This document shows positions 27,954-36,912 of a stretch of DNA of 64,000 nt, one piece after another. Source of the stretch: Bacillus multifaciens (GTDB lineage Bacteria > Bacillota > Bacilli > Bacillales > Bacillaceae_G). The translations under genes were made by a program, and so were the position numbers. The notes beneath the pieces are model-generated. The model had not been told where the DNA came from and did no database searches. It saw only the letters and a program-made list of their open reading frames with translations. The first letter of the stretch is position 1; each line of letters opens with the position of its first letter. Location of the stretch: assembly GCF_030756675.1 (NCBI RefSeq), contig NZ_JAVBXD010000010.1:1-64000 (forward strand). Direction: 5' to 3'.

Positions 27954-28841
27954 TTATTTTACAACTTGTTTAACAAAACCTTGCGTTTCTACTAATTTCT
28001 TCATTGCTTCTTCTTTTGAAAGTCCTGTCAAAATCATTACAATCGCGATTTTAGGTTTATTATCTGCTTTTACTAAGTATGTTCCAGCTGTTTCATAATC
28101 ACAAGATGTTGCCTCCATCACGATACGCTTTGCGCGTTCAACAAGCTTTTCATTTGTTAATTGAACATCAACCATTAAATTCCCATATACTTTCCCGATT
28201 CCTACCATAGTGGCTGTTGAAAGCATATTACAAATTAATTTTTGTGATGTACCTGCTTTTAAGCGTGTTGAACCTGTTAATACTTCTGGCCCGCTTACTA
28301 CTTCAATAGCAATGGACGCGACTTTTCCAACTGCTGAGCCTTTGTTACAGCAAACTGCGACTGTTTGAGTACCAATTGAATTTGCATATTCTAATCCTCC
28401 AATAACGTATGGAGTTCGTCCGCTTGCTGCAATTCCTACTACAATATCTTTATCTGTTAAATAAATATTCTTTAAGTCTTGAATACCTAATTCTTTCCTG
28501 TCTTCTGCACCTTCTACCGCTTTAATGAAGGCTTTTTCACCTCCAGCAATTAATCCAATTACTTCTCCTGAATCTGTTCCGAATGTTGGAGGACATTCAA
28601 CTGCATCTAACAAACCAATACGTCCGCTAGTACCAGCTCCTATATATATTAAGCGGCCACCTTTTCTTTTTGCTGCAACAATCGCTTCCACTGCCTTAGC
28701 GATTTGTGGAATTTCTTGTTTCACTGCTTCTGCGACTTTTGCATCTTCTTCATTCATGATTGTTAAAAGATCAATTGTTGACATTTCGTCTAAGTTCATT
28801 GTTTTTTTATTGCGTGCTTCAGTTATTAAATTTTCTAGCAT
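27954..28841 (-). CDS. murQ: N-acetylmuramic acid-6-phosphate etherase
   Basis: 295 residues. SIS-type sugar-isomerase fold with AGTSGRIGLLDAVECPPTFG (about 69-88), the conserved MurQ signature, then LIAGGEKAFIKAVEGAED and GSTRLKAGTSQKLICNMLST. It cleaves the lactyl ether of MurNAc-6-P to GlcNAc-6-P and lactate in wall recycling. First gene of a murQ-murP operon; a murR regulator is not adjacent here. Confidence 0.95.
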   Translation of the reverse strand: MLENLITEARNKKTMNLDEMSTIDLLTIMNEEDAKVAEAVKQEIPQIAKAVEAIVAAKRKGGRLIYIGAGTSGRIGLLDAVECPPTFGTDSGEVIGLIAGGEKAFIKAVEGAEDRKELGIQDLKNIYLTDKDIVVGIAASGRTPYVIGGLEYANSIGTQTVAVCCNKGSAVGKVASIAIEVVSGPEVLTGSTRLKAGTSQKLICNMLSTATMVGIGKVYGNLMVDVQLTNEKLVERAKRIVMEATSCDYETAGTYLVKADNKPKIAIVMILTGLSKEEAMKKLVETQGFVKQVVK

Positions 28842-28944
28842 TATTCATCACCCTCATTTATTTATAGAAATCGCTTTATTTTGTTAGTTTCATGATGTTT
28901 CATCTTCTCCATGGGTATGTTTTATATTGCTATGCTAAATGCTC

Positions 28945-28978
28945 AAAAAAGAGTCTTAAATTATTAAGACTCTTTTTT
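28945..28978. terminator. Bidirectional terminator
   Basis: Perfect 15-bp arms AAAAAAGAGTCTTAA (28945-28959) and complement (28964-28978), ending in T6. It separates the DUF2785 gene from murQ. Confidence 0.85.
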
Positions 28979-29051
28979 GATAAACAACATATTTATTATT
29001 GATTGTTTTTTTACATAGAAATATGAAAAAAATTATATATTACAACCCAAA

Positions 29052-29876
29052 TTAAAACCTATGCCATTTTTGTAAAGTCTCTAGTATTGCAACTGTAAAC
29101 CCGGAGTTCCCCTCTTGTTCTAAAGCTCGGAAATACAAGCTTCTTAAAAAGGTTCTAATGTTTTGTACTAAAATATCATTTTGAGAAGCTGGAGCGTCTT
29201 CAATGATCGTAAAGCTGTGAAGCCAATTGTTCCATTCTTCTTGGCTTAAGATATTTTGATTCCATAAAGACATAACTGCCGTCACTAATCTCTCATCCTC
29301 AAAGTTTATGTATATGTAATCGTGCAGACGAACCTTATGACGAACAACAGTAAGGATTGCATGCGAAAATTCGTGATTTCGTATCGTACGAGCTAATGCG
29401 TCTAGCGCATCTGCAGCATGTGCGGTAGAATGAGCCCATCCCCTGCCATCTACATAGCCGCGTACATCTTGCTCAAGATATACATATTCAAGAACTTGTT
29501 CTGCCACGCTGTAGAGCTGTTCTTCAGATAAGAACGGTTCTTTTTCATGAACGGATAAAATAAGTGGCGGGATTAAAATGGAGAAAGCACGCTTAAAAAC
29601 AGAGTCTGTTCCCTTTTCACCGATTTTATAAAACAAATAATCAGGACTAAGCGCCTGTAGCAATAGTCCGCGTAACTCTTTTTGTCTAAATACTTCGCCT
29701 GTAATCCATCGTTCGAGCGTACTGTAAATTAATTCATCCCGCAGTTCAGCATCAGTTGATCCGATATAATCCATCATCCATTGTGCGTATGGAAAGGCGT
29801 CCACATCTTCTGGTACGACGTAATTGTTCTTTTTGATTTGTTGTAGTTCTTGTTTTAATTCTTGTCCATCCATCAT
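29052..29876 (-). CDS. DUF2785 protein
   Basis: 274 residues, helical. DVRGYVDGRGWAHSTAHAADALDALARTIRNHEF is the family hallmark: paired His residues in a helical array resembling HEAT-type or metal-binding repeats. Cytoplasmic, function unknown. The start has two adjacent ATGs and a weak AGAAAG site. Confidence 0.85.
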   Translation of the reverse strand: MMDGQELKQELQQIKKNNYVVPEDVDAFPYAQWMMDYIGSTDAELRDELIYSTLERWITGEVFRQKELRGLLLQALSPDYLFYKIGEKGTDSVFKRAFSILIPPLILSVHEKEPFLSEEQLYSVAEQVLEYVYLEQDVRGYVDGRGWAHSTAHAADALDALARTIRNHEFSHAILTVVRHKVRLHDYIYINFEDERLVTAVMSLWNQNILSQEEWNNWLHSFTIIEDAPASQNDILVQNIRTFLRSLYFRALEQEGNSGFTVAILETLQKWHRF

Positions 29877-30074
29877 AATACTTTCTAACCCCTTTTATAA
29901 TTTTTCTATTTTGCTTTTATACTACCTTAAATTTCATTTGCATGTAACTACATCTCTAAAATTATATTTAATCTATCTGTAACTTTTCTGAATACCGTAA
30001 ATACTATTGTATGTTTTGCGGTATTGTTCTTTCATTCCATCTTTTGTAACAAATATGAGTCCCTCATAAAAATG

Positions 30075-30123
30075 AAAAAAGAAAAGAATCGATTCTATAT
30101 TGTAGAAGATTCTTTTCTTTTTT
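30075..30123 (-). terminator. Rho-independent terminator
   Basis: Perfect 16-bp arms AAAAAAGAAAAGAATC (30075-30090) and complement (30108-30123), downstream of the OFA transporter gene. Confidence 0.88.
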
Positions 30124-30153
30124 CTTTAAACCTAAAGTTTGTCTCTTACATCT

Positions 30154-31350
30154 TCACGCTACACCGCGATGATTTTCTTCTTTTTGCTCATTAGGTGGTC
30201 GGATCAAAATAGCAATGATAAATGATACAACACATAATGCACCGATTACCATAAAAGTTGGTTTAAATCCACCTAGAATTGCACCAATAAAGGAACCGGC
30301 AAGTGCCCCAAAACCAAAACCTTGATACACGATACCGTAGTTTTTACTATGATTTTTTAGACCGAAGAAATCGCCAACAATGGCTGGGAAAATCGTGATA
30401 TTTCCACCAAAGCAAAAAGCAACGCTTGCTACACAGGCAAAATAGATACCGTAATTTAAGTCCACAAAACTGAGAACAAAAACAGACGTAGCTATAATGA
30501 CAAAAGTTGCAGACACAATTTTTAAGCGACCGATTTTATCTGATAATGGACCTAGAATGATTCGACCAACTGTATTAAAAATAGCAATCATTGCAACGGC
30601 ATTAGCTGCCGTTGCTGCGCTAAGCCCTACAAGTTTAACACCGATATCTTTTACCATACCAATTAAGTATAAGCCACTCATACATGATGTAAATAACATG
30701 ATGAATAACAGATAAACTTGTTTTGTGCGCAGCATTTCACTTGTTGTATAATCATGACTCTTTGTTTCATGAACTGTATCTTGTTCAGCGGCTTTGTGGA
30801 TAAAACAAGCGCCTATCACTACCATAACTGCAACAATTAAGCCCCAATAAAAAAACGCTTGCGATACACCGACTGAATCAATGAACTTTGCGTTAATGTA
30901 TTTAAAAATTAGGCTACCCGTGCCGTATGAAGAGACACATATCCCAGAAATTAAACCTTTACGCTTTGGAAACCACTTTATTAAATTAGATAATGAAGTG
31001 ATATATGCTGTACCGTCTGCATAACCTACAACAACACCTGCTAGTACATAAAGCATTGGTAATGAGGAAACTTGTGAACTAAGCATCAAGCCAATCCCTA
31101 GAGATAATCCAGCTATCATAATGAGTTTACGAAGCCCCAATTTCTCTTGTAATTTACCCGCAAACAAAGTTGAAAATGCTAATGAAAAGCTAGTGATTGA
31201 GAAGGTTATAGCAACAGCGTTAAGATTCCAGCCGTATTTACTCACTAAAGGCTGATTGAATAAGCTCCATGTATATATCGTACCAAGGCCCATTTGGACA
31301 ATAACAGTACCGAAGACAACAAGCCATGGATTAACAGATGAATGTTTCAT
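30154..31350 (-). CDS. OFA-family MFS transporter (oxalate/formate antiporter-like)
   Basis: 398 residues with 12 predicted membrane segments. MGLGTIYTWSLFNQPLVSKYGW near the N-terminus and GPLSDKIGR in the middle loop are typical of the OFA group (E. coli YhjX, OxlT). It probably exchanges small carboxylates; substrate unproven. Start at 31350 (MKHSSVNPW) is preferred because AAGGAAGG lies just upstream; the longer open frame to 31473 adds an unlikely basic segment. Confidence 0.88.
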   Translation of the reverse strand: MKHSSVNPWLVVFGTVIVQMGLGTIYTWSLFNQPLVSKYGWNLNAVAITFSITSFSLAFSTLFAGKLQEKLGLRKLIMIAGLSLGIGLMLSSQVSSLPMLYVLAGVVVGYADGTAYITSLSNLIKWFPKRKGLISGICVSSYGTGSLIFKYINAKFIDSVGVSQAFFYWGLIVAVMVVIGACFIHKAAEQDTVHETKSHDYTTSEMLRTKQVYLLFIMLFTSCMSGLYLIGMVKDIGVKLVGLSAATAANAVAMIAIFNTVGRIILGPLSDKIGRLKIVSATFVIIATSVFVLSFVDLNYGIYFACVASVAFCFGGNITIFPAIVGDFFGLKNHSKNYGIVYQGFGFGALAGSFIGAILGGFKPTFMVIGALCVVSFIIAILIRPPNEQKEENHRGVA

Positions 31351-31490
31351 ACCATCCTTCCTTCTCTTTTCTAATTTGAATTTTTTAAATAATTGTCTAA
31401 CGATGCTTATTATGCCCACAATGTTCCGTGAGATACGGATATTAAGATGAAAATTAGTACGGAGTAACACCAATAACTTTATCGCTGTTA

Positions 31491-31535
31491 ATCAACAAAA
31501 AGACACTTACCAATTTGAAGTGTCTTTTTGTTGAT
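31491..31535 (-). terminator. Rho-independent terminator
   Basis: Perfect 18-bp arms ATCAACAAAAAGACACTT (31491-31508) and complement (31518-31535), after the serine-hydrolase gene. Confidence 0.9.
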
Positions 31536-31598
31536 TACAAATATTCTATTAATACGCATATTCTAATGCTTATGTACAAATCGTATTAACTGTTATGA

Positions 31599-32603
31599 TT
31601 ATTGAGCAAATATATCAGCCACTAAATTGCTAAACTCTCTTAAATATTGAAGATAATTGTCTCCTTCATAGTTATACCTTTTGTTATACATCTTTGCGAC
31701 AACGACATTATATTCAGGAATAACTAAAATTGTTGGCCCTGTTACACCTAGTATTTGATAAGATCCTTTTGGAACTCTTTCACCTATTTCACTTTGCAGT
31801 GCTGGTGCATTTTGAACAAACCAAAATAATCCGTTTTGTGGTAAATTTGTATTTTTATAATGGGGAGAATGAACTTGTGTTGCAATTTCAATGACTTCTT
31901 TCGGTACAATTTGTTTCCCATTCATATATCCTTTATTTAGATGAAGGTTTCCCCAATAAGCAAATTCTCTAGCGGAGACAAAAAGATTCGATTCTGTCCC
32001 ATCATCTGATGCGCCTATCTTGCTTTCAGCTGGTTCACCTGGATTTATGACTACTTTTACTAAATTGTCATGATCTGCTTTTTGCCAAGCTGTTTCTGTA
32101 AAACCTGCGGGTATAAAAACTCGTTCTCTTAGTAATTCCGGAAAGCTTTTATTATATAGCTTATGAATTAACTGTGTCATCATTTCAACATTAATACCTC
32201 TATACGCCCATTCTTCCCCAGATTCAAATTCTCGGTACACCATCCCGCTGTCATTCATATTGAGACCGTGTGAATGAGTTACTAAGTGTCTTAAGGTTGT
32301 ATGACCAAGTAAAGTTTTGTCATACTCTTCAAAGTAATCTACAGCATAATCGTCTAGACTTCTAATTTTCCCTTCATAAAGTGCATAGGCAATCGTAAGT
32401 CCTAAGTAACTTTTTCTAGCAGAAGCAACATTAAACTGTGAAGTTGCTGTAATAGGAGAACTATTTTTTGTATTAGAATGAGTTCCGCTATAATGCTCCA
32501 ATACAACTTGATTATCTTTCATAATAAAAAGTGCTGCTGCAGAGCTATGATTTCGGTCTTTAATATTTTCTACCCATGAAATTAATTGCTCGTATTTGTT
32601 CAT
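31599..32603 (-). CDS. Serine hydrolase of the beta-lactamase/AmpC fold
   Basis: 334 residues. SxxK motif in VASARKSYLGL (about 59-69), then LVTHSHGLNM. No signal peptide, so this is a cytoplasmic esterase or D-aminopeptidase-like member rather than a true secreted beta-lactamase. Single gene with its own terminator. Confidence 0.85.
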   Translation of the reverse strand: MNKYEQLISWVENIKDRNHSSAAALFIMKDNQVVLEHYSGTHSNTKNSSPITATSQFNVASARKSYLGLTIAYALYEGKIRSLDDYAVDYFEEYDKTLLGHTTLRHLVTHSHGLNMNDSGMVYREFESGEEWAYRGINVEMMTQLIHKLYNKSFPELLRERVFIPAGFTETAWQKADHDNLVKVVINPGEPAESKIGASDDGTESNLFVSAREFAYWGNLHLNKGYMNGKQIVPKEVIEIATQVHSPHYKNTNLPQNGLFWFVQNAPALQSEIGERVPKGSYQILGVTGPTILVIPEYNVVVAKMYNKRYNYEGDNYLQYLREFSNLVADIFAQ

Positions 32604-32727
32604 TTTTTATTCCTTTCTTTATTGAATCTATACCAAAATTCAAATTCGACAAAAAATGAAAAACACCTTTCTTCAGTACTGCGATTTCTAATCATAAAAA
32701 CTGACTAATTTTCACATCGAAAAAGTA

Positions 32728-32756
32728 AAAAAGCAGGAGAAGTTTTCCTGCTTTTT
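32728..32756 (-). terminator. Rho-independent terminator after speD
   Basis: AAAAAGCAGGA (32728-32738) pairs with TCCTGCTTTTT (32746-32756). Confidence 0.88.
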
Positions 32757-32774
32757 AGTGATATTTTGGATGTT

Positions 32775-33611
32775 TCATTCAGTTGAATCCTCTTCAATTG
32801 AGCCATGATTCATATTCTTTCCGTAAAATATTTCATCCATTTCCAATTTTAATTTCTTGGTAATTTCTTGTTGTTCGTCTACAGATAATGTTTCCTGTGT
32901 ATATCCAAACAAATAGTTATTTAAGTCAAATTTTTTTAGTTTGCACTTTGTATGAAAAATGTGTTCTTGATATACATTCACATCAATCATGTCATACGAA
33001 TTTTTTATATTCTCTGGAATGTAATTTTGGATGGAGCTTATTTCGTGATCAATAAATAATTTGTTACCCGTTATATCTCTTGTAAATCCACGAACTCGGT
33101 AATCGATGGTCATAATATCCGTATCAAATGAGTGAATTAAATAATTTAGCGCTTTAAGAGGTGAGATTTCTCCGCAAGTCGACACATCAATATCTGCTCT
33201 AAAAGTGCTGATTCCTTCATCTGGGTGATATTCAGGATATGTATGAACTGTTATATGGCTTTTATCTAACTGTATAACGACTGATCCCGGAAGGGGGCCG
33301 GGTGATTCGCTAAATGATTCAGTTGGAACTTCTACAATCGGTCCTTCTGAAACTAATATTGTAACGCTCGCTCCTTGTGGAACGTAGTCTTGTTTAGCGA
33401 CATTTAATACGTGTGCACCTATAATATCCGATACATTTTTTAAAATCTTTGTTAATCTGTCTGCATTATATTGCTCATCTATGTATTCAATATAGGCTTC
33501 TCGTTCTTCTCTTGTTTTTGTATAGCAAATATCATACATATTAAAACTTAATGATTTTGTAAGGTTATTAAATCCATGCAATTGAATTCGTTGCTCTGGC
33601 GTTAACTTCAT
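32775..33611 (-). CDS. speD: S-adenosylmethionine decarboxylase proenzyme (long, E. coli type)
   Basis: 278 residues. [20 protein letters not shown], then [46 protein letters not shown]. The proenzyme self-cleaves between Lys117 and Ser118, with Ser118 becoming the pyruvoyl group. It makes decarboxylated SAM for spermidine synthesis. This long form differs from the short (about 125 aa) class typical of B. subtilis. A copy of the 20-bp motif lies 115 bp upstream. Confidence 0.95.
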   Translation of the reverse strand: MKLTPEQRIQLHGFNNLTKSLSFNMYDICYTKTREEREAYIEYIDEQYNADRLTKILKNVSDIIGAHVLNVAKQDYVPQGASVTILVSEGPIVEVPTESFSESPGPLPGSVVIQLDKSHITVHTYPEYHPDEGISTFRADIDVSTCGEISPLKALNYLIHSFDTDIMTIDYRVRGFTRDITGNKLFIDHEISSIQNYIPENIKNSYDMIDVNVYQEHIFHTKCKLKKFDLNNYLFGYTQETLSVDEQQEITKKLKLEMDEIFYGKNMNHGSIEEDSTE

Positions 33612-33726
33612 AGTGAAATACCTCTCTATTCAAAAATGATTTACACATCCATCATGAAATATAGTTCCATCCTACATTTTTTTCATGCATATGTTAGTTG
33701 TTTTTGATATTTCAATTTTTAATCCC

Positions 33727-33746
33727 AAAATACGGTAAATGAAATT
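33727..33746 (+). promoter_or_regulatory. Copy 2 of 20-bp motif AAAATACGGTAAATGAAATT
   Basis: Identical to the copies at 7467-7486 (minus strand) and 35526-35545, reading antisense to speD and 115 bp from its start. Confidence 0.5.
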
Positions 33747-33780
33747 CAGTTTATATATATCATGGTTGGATCTCTATCAT

Positions 33781-33820
33781 TTGAAAAAGCTTGGATTCCA
33801 TCAAATCCAAGCTTTTTCAA
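33781..33820 (-). terminator. Rho-independent terminator
   Basis: Perfect 17-bp arms TTGAAAAAGCTTGGATT (33781-33797) and complement (33804-33820). It ends the leftward 41-aa gene. The stem closely resembles the hairpin at 37428-37475. Confidence 0.88.
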
Positions 33821-33839
33821 TATTTAATGGCTCAAAAGA

Positions 33840-33965
33840 TTATTTATTTAAATCTTTTTTTGTTACTTCACTTCTAATATTTACATCTTTAGAGAACTCA
33901 GTATCTTGTTTTAGATTGTTCGGATATTTATTTTTACGCTCTCGATTATCATTTCTATTCGTCAT
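33840..33965 (-). CDS. Small charged protein, 41 aa
   Basis: MTNRNDNRERKNKYPNNLKQ..., hydrophilic and Asn/Lys-rich, ending VTKKDLNK. AAAAGGAGG precedes the ATG and a strong terminator lies 20 bp after the stop, so expression is credible. Resembles small spore-type proteins; family not recognised. Confidence 0.65.
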   Translation of the reverse strand: MTNRNDNRERKNKYPNNLKQDTEFSKDVNIRSEVTKKDLNK

Positions 33966-34094
33966 AAATGATCCTCCTTTTGTTAAGGTCTGTATCTATT
34001 TTTTACGAAAGGAACCATTTCATACAGAATATATTGACATTTTCCTTCCACTTTTTGCGAAATATATTTTAGACAAAACATGTTCCGATTAGCA

Positions 34095-34101
34095 CATACT
34101 A
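34095..34101 (+). promoter_or_regulatory. Candidate sigma-F/G -10 element CATACTA
   Basis: Perfect CATACTA 19 nt before the ATG at 34121; the -35 is weak. The same box occurs before the 54-aa gene at 17552. Confidence 0.35.
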
Positions 34102-34120
34102 TTTATTGGAGGTGACAAGG

Positions 34121-34273
34121 ATGGGAAACAATCAAAACCCGTTTACAACAAAGAAACGGAATGCTAATGGACAATATGATAAGGAAGCGCATAGCATAGA
34201 TAGTCATGGGAATTATGTACCTAATACACCGACAAATGATGCAATTCTTCGTGCTGAAAGAGCAAAAAAATGA
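34121..34273 (+). CDS. Small hydrophilic protein, 50 aa
   Basis: MGNNQNPFTTKKRNANGQYD ... NDAILRAERAKK. GGAGGTG precedes the ATG. Its TGA overlaps the ATG of the next gene (ATGA at 34270-34273), so the two are translationally coupled. No family recognised; composition and the CATACTA box suggest a forespore protein. Confidence 0.72.
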   Translation: MGNNQNPFTTKKRNANGQYDKEAHSIDSHGNYVPNTPTNDAILRAERAKK

Positions 34274-34602
34274 CTGTCCTAAAGGATAAAATATTAGAAT
34301 TAGTACCAGAATCGGTGAAAAAATTGCTTCAAAAAGATATTGTGGGTGAAAATCGATCTCTCGTTGATTTTGTTGTAGATGATGTAATCGCTTATGAGTT
34401 TGAACCCGAACAAGTAGCCCCCTGTATTATGGCGGCTTATTATGTTTACGAATCAACGGCTTATCCAAGAGATATGGAAGATGAATGGAAGTTAAGCTTA
34501 GTGTTTCACGCTGCTATTCGTTCAGCGATGAAGCTTCTGTCTTACGGTAAATATAAAGCAGAACGTTCTGAAAGTGGCTGGATGAGGTATGAAAATGTTT
34601 AA
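34270..34602 (+). CDS. Unknown 110-aa protein
   Basis: MTVLKDKILELVPESVKKLL..., helical and moderately acidic, with DFVVDDVIAYEFEPEQVAPCIMAAYYVYESTAYPRDMEDEW in the middle. No membrane segment. It overlaps the upstream 50-aa gene by ATGA and is followed by a terminator, so the pair forms one unit. Function unknown. Confidence 0.72.
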   Translation: MTVLKDKILELVPESVKKLLQKDIVGENRSLVDFVVDDVIAYEFEPEQVAPCIMAAYYVYESTAYPRDMEDEWKLSLVFHAAIRSAMKLLSYGKYKAERSESGWMRYENV

Positions 34603-34646
34603 GTAACGTTTGCTAATAAGCAACCACTTTAAGATAATTTTGACAT

Positions 34647-34690
34647 AAAAAGTCCGATTGTAACTTCAATAAAGTTATATCGGGCTTTTT
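34647..34690 (+). terminator. Rho-independent terminator
   Basis: AAAAAGTCCGAT (34647-34658) pairs with ATCGGGCTTTTT (34679-34690), with an inner stem in the loop. Confidence 0.85.
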
Positions 34691-34977
34691 ATATTCATGA
34701 AAGTAATGATACACAAAAGTGATATTTTCGCTTTTGTTATTGTTATACTTCACGACTCCCTCTATAAAGTGCTTTTTATATGATTCTCAAGATCCAGCCT
34801 TTACTACATACGTATATTTTTTAAAAATAGATAACCTGTCCAATCAAGAGGGGCTATCTTCAAATAGTATGGTATGAGAGCTACTTTCAGAGATCCAGTT
34901 CAAGCATCCATCTACATAGGAATTATGGGTTATTTAGAGAGGAGAGGTCTACAATCGCTTACGTATTCGAACAATGC

Positions 34978-35205
34978 ATGAATATATGTTTGGAAATTTT
35001 AATTGCTCCAGATACAGATATAGAGCTATCTATAAGTGACTATGACACATGTTCATCAGGGGTTATAATTGATGGTGATGTAATTATTATTACGTTACCG
35101 TTAGTAGCTTGTGTTGTAATTACGCTTCATGATGATTTTAGCATTTCAGTTGAGCTTATTGATTCGTTAGTATTTCTTTCTATTCCGCCTTCTAAAGAGG
35201 AATAA
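34978..35205 (+). CDS. Unknown small protein, about 75-83 aa
   Basis: A beta-rich sequence (LEILIAPDTDIELSISDYDTCSSGVIIDGDVIIITLPLVACVVITL). The only good ribosome-binding site (GAGAGGAGAGG, 34937-34947) is about 30 nt upstream of the ATG. The frame stays open between them, starting ATC GCT TAC at 34954, so the native start may be an altered ATG. A terminator follows at 35223. Not recognised. Confidence 0.5.
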   Translation: MNICLEILIAPDTDIELSISDYDTCSSGVIIDGDVIIITLPLVACVVITLHDDFSISVELIDSLVFLSIPPSKEE

Positions 35206-35222
35206 ACGAAAGTTCGTTAACT

Positions 35223-35262
35223 AAAACAGGAACAGAAACAATATCATTTCTGTTCCTGTTTT
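35223..35262. terminator. Bidirectional terminator
   Basis: Perfect 16-bp arms AAAACAGGAACAGAAA (35223-35238) and complement (35247-35262), between two convergent small genes. Confidence 0.9.
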
Positions 35263-35406
35263 TTAATACTCAATTTCATCATAATCTTTTGGCTGTGGTA
35301 TTGGTTGCATATTACTCGCATCTTTCGGATCGCTATAAATAGCATTTTCTTCTGTATTTAATTTTTTGATGTTTTGTTTTTTATTATCATTAAGTGGCTT
35401 GTCCAT
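35263..35406 (-). CDS. Small hydrophilic protein, 47 aa
   Basis: MDKPLNDNKKQNIKKLNTEE ... QPKDYDEIEY. AAAGGAG is 9 nt before this ATG; an earlier in-frame ATG sits on the site itself and was rejected. A copy of the 20-bp motif lies 119 bp upstream. Its terminator is the shared hairpin at 35223-35262. Family unknown. Confidence 0.65.
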   Translation of the reverse strand: MDKPLNDNKKQNIKKLNTEENAIYSDPKDASNMQPIPQPKDYDEIEY

Positions 35407-35525
35407 CTGATTCATCTCCTTTACATCTTTTCAAATGTAATTATGTCCTATACTACTCTTTTCTACTCTGTAAGAATAATTAGTGGTTGATTGACGTGTT
35501 TACTCATTTATTTTTATCAATTGTA

Positions 35526-35545
35526 AAAATACGGTAAATGAAATT
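35526..35545 (+). promoter_or_regulatory. Copy 3 of 20-bp motif AAAATACGGTAAATGAAATT
   Basis: Identical to the copies at 7467 and 33727. The match to copy 1 extends to TGTAAAAATACGG... on the left. It reads antisense to the 47-aa gene, 119 bp from its start. Confidence 0.5.
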
Positions 35546-35714
35546 TGGTATTGATTTTTTATTGCCCAATTGTTTTCCCCGTACTAAAAAACAAGTAAAA
35601 CTATTACATCAAAATTGCGAAAAACAAAGAAGATTTTGAGTAAATCTTTAATTTGGCAGTACCGCTTTTTTCCGATTTTGTATTAAAATAAGGTTAATTA
35701 AGGGGGCGGAGAAA

Positions 35715-35978
35715 ATGATGATTTTTGTTCCGGTTGGTTTGGGAATATTAGTAGGTGCAATTGTAATATTGCTAACTGTTTTTTTAAGAAAAAGAACAGA
35801 TTCTAGAGTTCTAAAAAACGTTCCGGCTATTGTAGGAACATTGGCTGCATTGTACCTGCTTTATAGAGGTTTTTTTGAAGTGAGAGGGTTTGAGGGGGCA
35901 GCTTATGGCGTTATCTCAATAACGCTAATTATATTTGCTTTACTTTCAATATCAATAGCGAATAAGAAAAAGGAGTAG
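35715..35978 (+). CDS. Small membrane protein, 87 aa
   Basis: Three hydrophobic segments (about 3-24, 35-53, 60-80) separated by short basic loops (LRKRTDSRVLKN), ending in NKKKE. AAGGGGGCGGAG precedes two adjacent ATGs. It resembles YesK-like small integral membrane proteins; this is a shape match only. Confidence 0.65.
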   Translation: MMIFVPVGLGILVGAIVILLTVFLRKRTDSRVLKNVPAIVGTLAALYLLYRGFFEVRGFEGAAYGVISITLIIFALLSISIANKKKE

Positions 35979-36299
35979 CACGCACATTTTAACATTTTTA
36001 TACGCTAAGGAATTTTTACGGTTTCAAATGATTATAAACGCTTATTAATGTTGCAAAGATCTTTTTCTATTTTGCTACAAATATCACGTTATTATTAAAA
36101 AATGATTTACAACACCTCCCTTAAATCCATATTCATGTAATCAAGCTTCAATAAAATTCATACCAAAGTCCTACTGTTTATTAGTTTATACGTCTTTCAT
36201 CTTAAGTAACTCTCCCCAAAATGGGGGATTTTAAACCTTATATCTCTAACTTATAATAACTATTGTAAGAGCTTTTAAAATTTAAAAGGAGGGAATTAC
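35979..36299. other. Intergenic, nothing identified
   Basis: AT-rich leader region before the VOC gene. A short CCCCAAAATGGGG palindrome occurs near 36216-36228. No gene was supported. Confidence 0.4.
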
Positions 36300-36689
36300 A
36301 TGAAGAATTGGGTTCAGTTTAGATTTGCAAGACCAACAGATAAATTTGAAGAAGTTATAAATTTTTATGAAACAGGATTAGGTTTACAACGCATAGGAGA
36401 GTTTCAAAATCATGCAGGTTACGACGGGGTCATGTTTGGATTGCCTGATGAAGAGTACCATCTTGAGTTTACCAGGCATGTGAATGGAAGCCCCTGTCCT
36501 GCGCCAACAAAAGATAATTTACTTGTCTTTTATATACCTAATAAAGATGAAATTGAAAAAATAACGAATCGATTAAATAAAATGAACTATTATGAAGTTG
36601 AACCTGAAAATCCGTATTGGATAGAGAAGGGAACTACGATAGAAGATCCGGATGGTTGGAGAATTGTACTCATGAATACAGATGGATAA
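36300..36689 (+). CDS. VOC/glyoxalase-like protein
   Basis: 129 residues. The paired beta-alpha-beta pattern of the vicinal-oxygen-chelate fold is visible: VQFRFARPTDKFEEVINFYETGLGLQRIGEF, then YHLEFTRH, and IEDPDGWRIVLMNT at the C-terminus (Asp-Pro-Asp-Gly typical of the family). Probably a metal-dependent lyase, dioxygenase-like or binding protein. AAAGGAGGG precedes the ATG. Confidence 0.88.
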   Translation: MKNWVQFRFARPTDKFEEVINFYETGLGLQRIGEFQNHAGYDGVMFGLPDEEYHLEFTRHVNGSPCPAPTKDNLLVFYIPNKDEIEKITNRLNKMNYYEVEPENPYWIEKGTTIEDPDGWRIVLMNTDG

Positions 36690-36912
36690 AACAATCTTTT
36701 ATAAAGTATTATTTCTAGTGAAAAATAATAAAATGTAACATTTTGAAGTAGCCCTGAAACGAAAATTTTATATCACTACAACAGTTATTTATGAGAATTC
36801 AGGTCAGTTTTTTCGTTTTGGGGAACAATGAATTTCTTAGCTTGATGGCGATGTAGAAACGAATGGTAATTAACAATACCCTCTAAAATCACTATTATTA
36901 ATCATTTATTTT

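Noticed and set aside
28862-28880. Catabolite-responsive-element-like sequence upstream of murQ
   Set aside because: At least three mismatches at conserved positions of the cre consensus; too weak to report.
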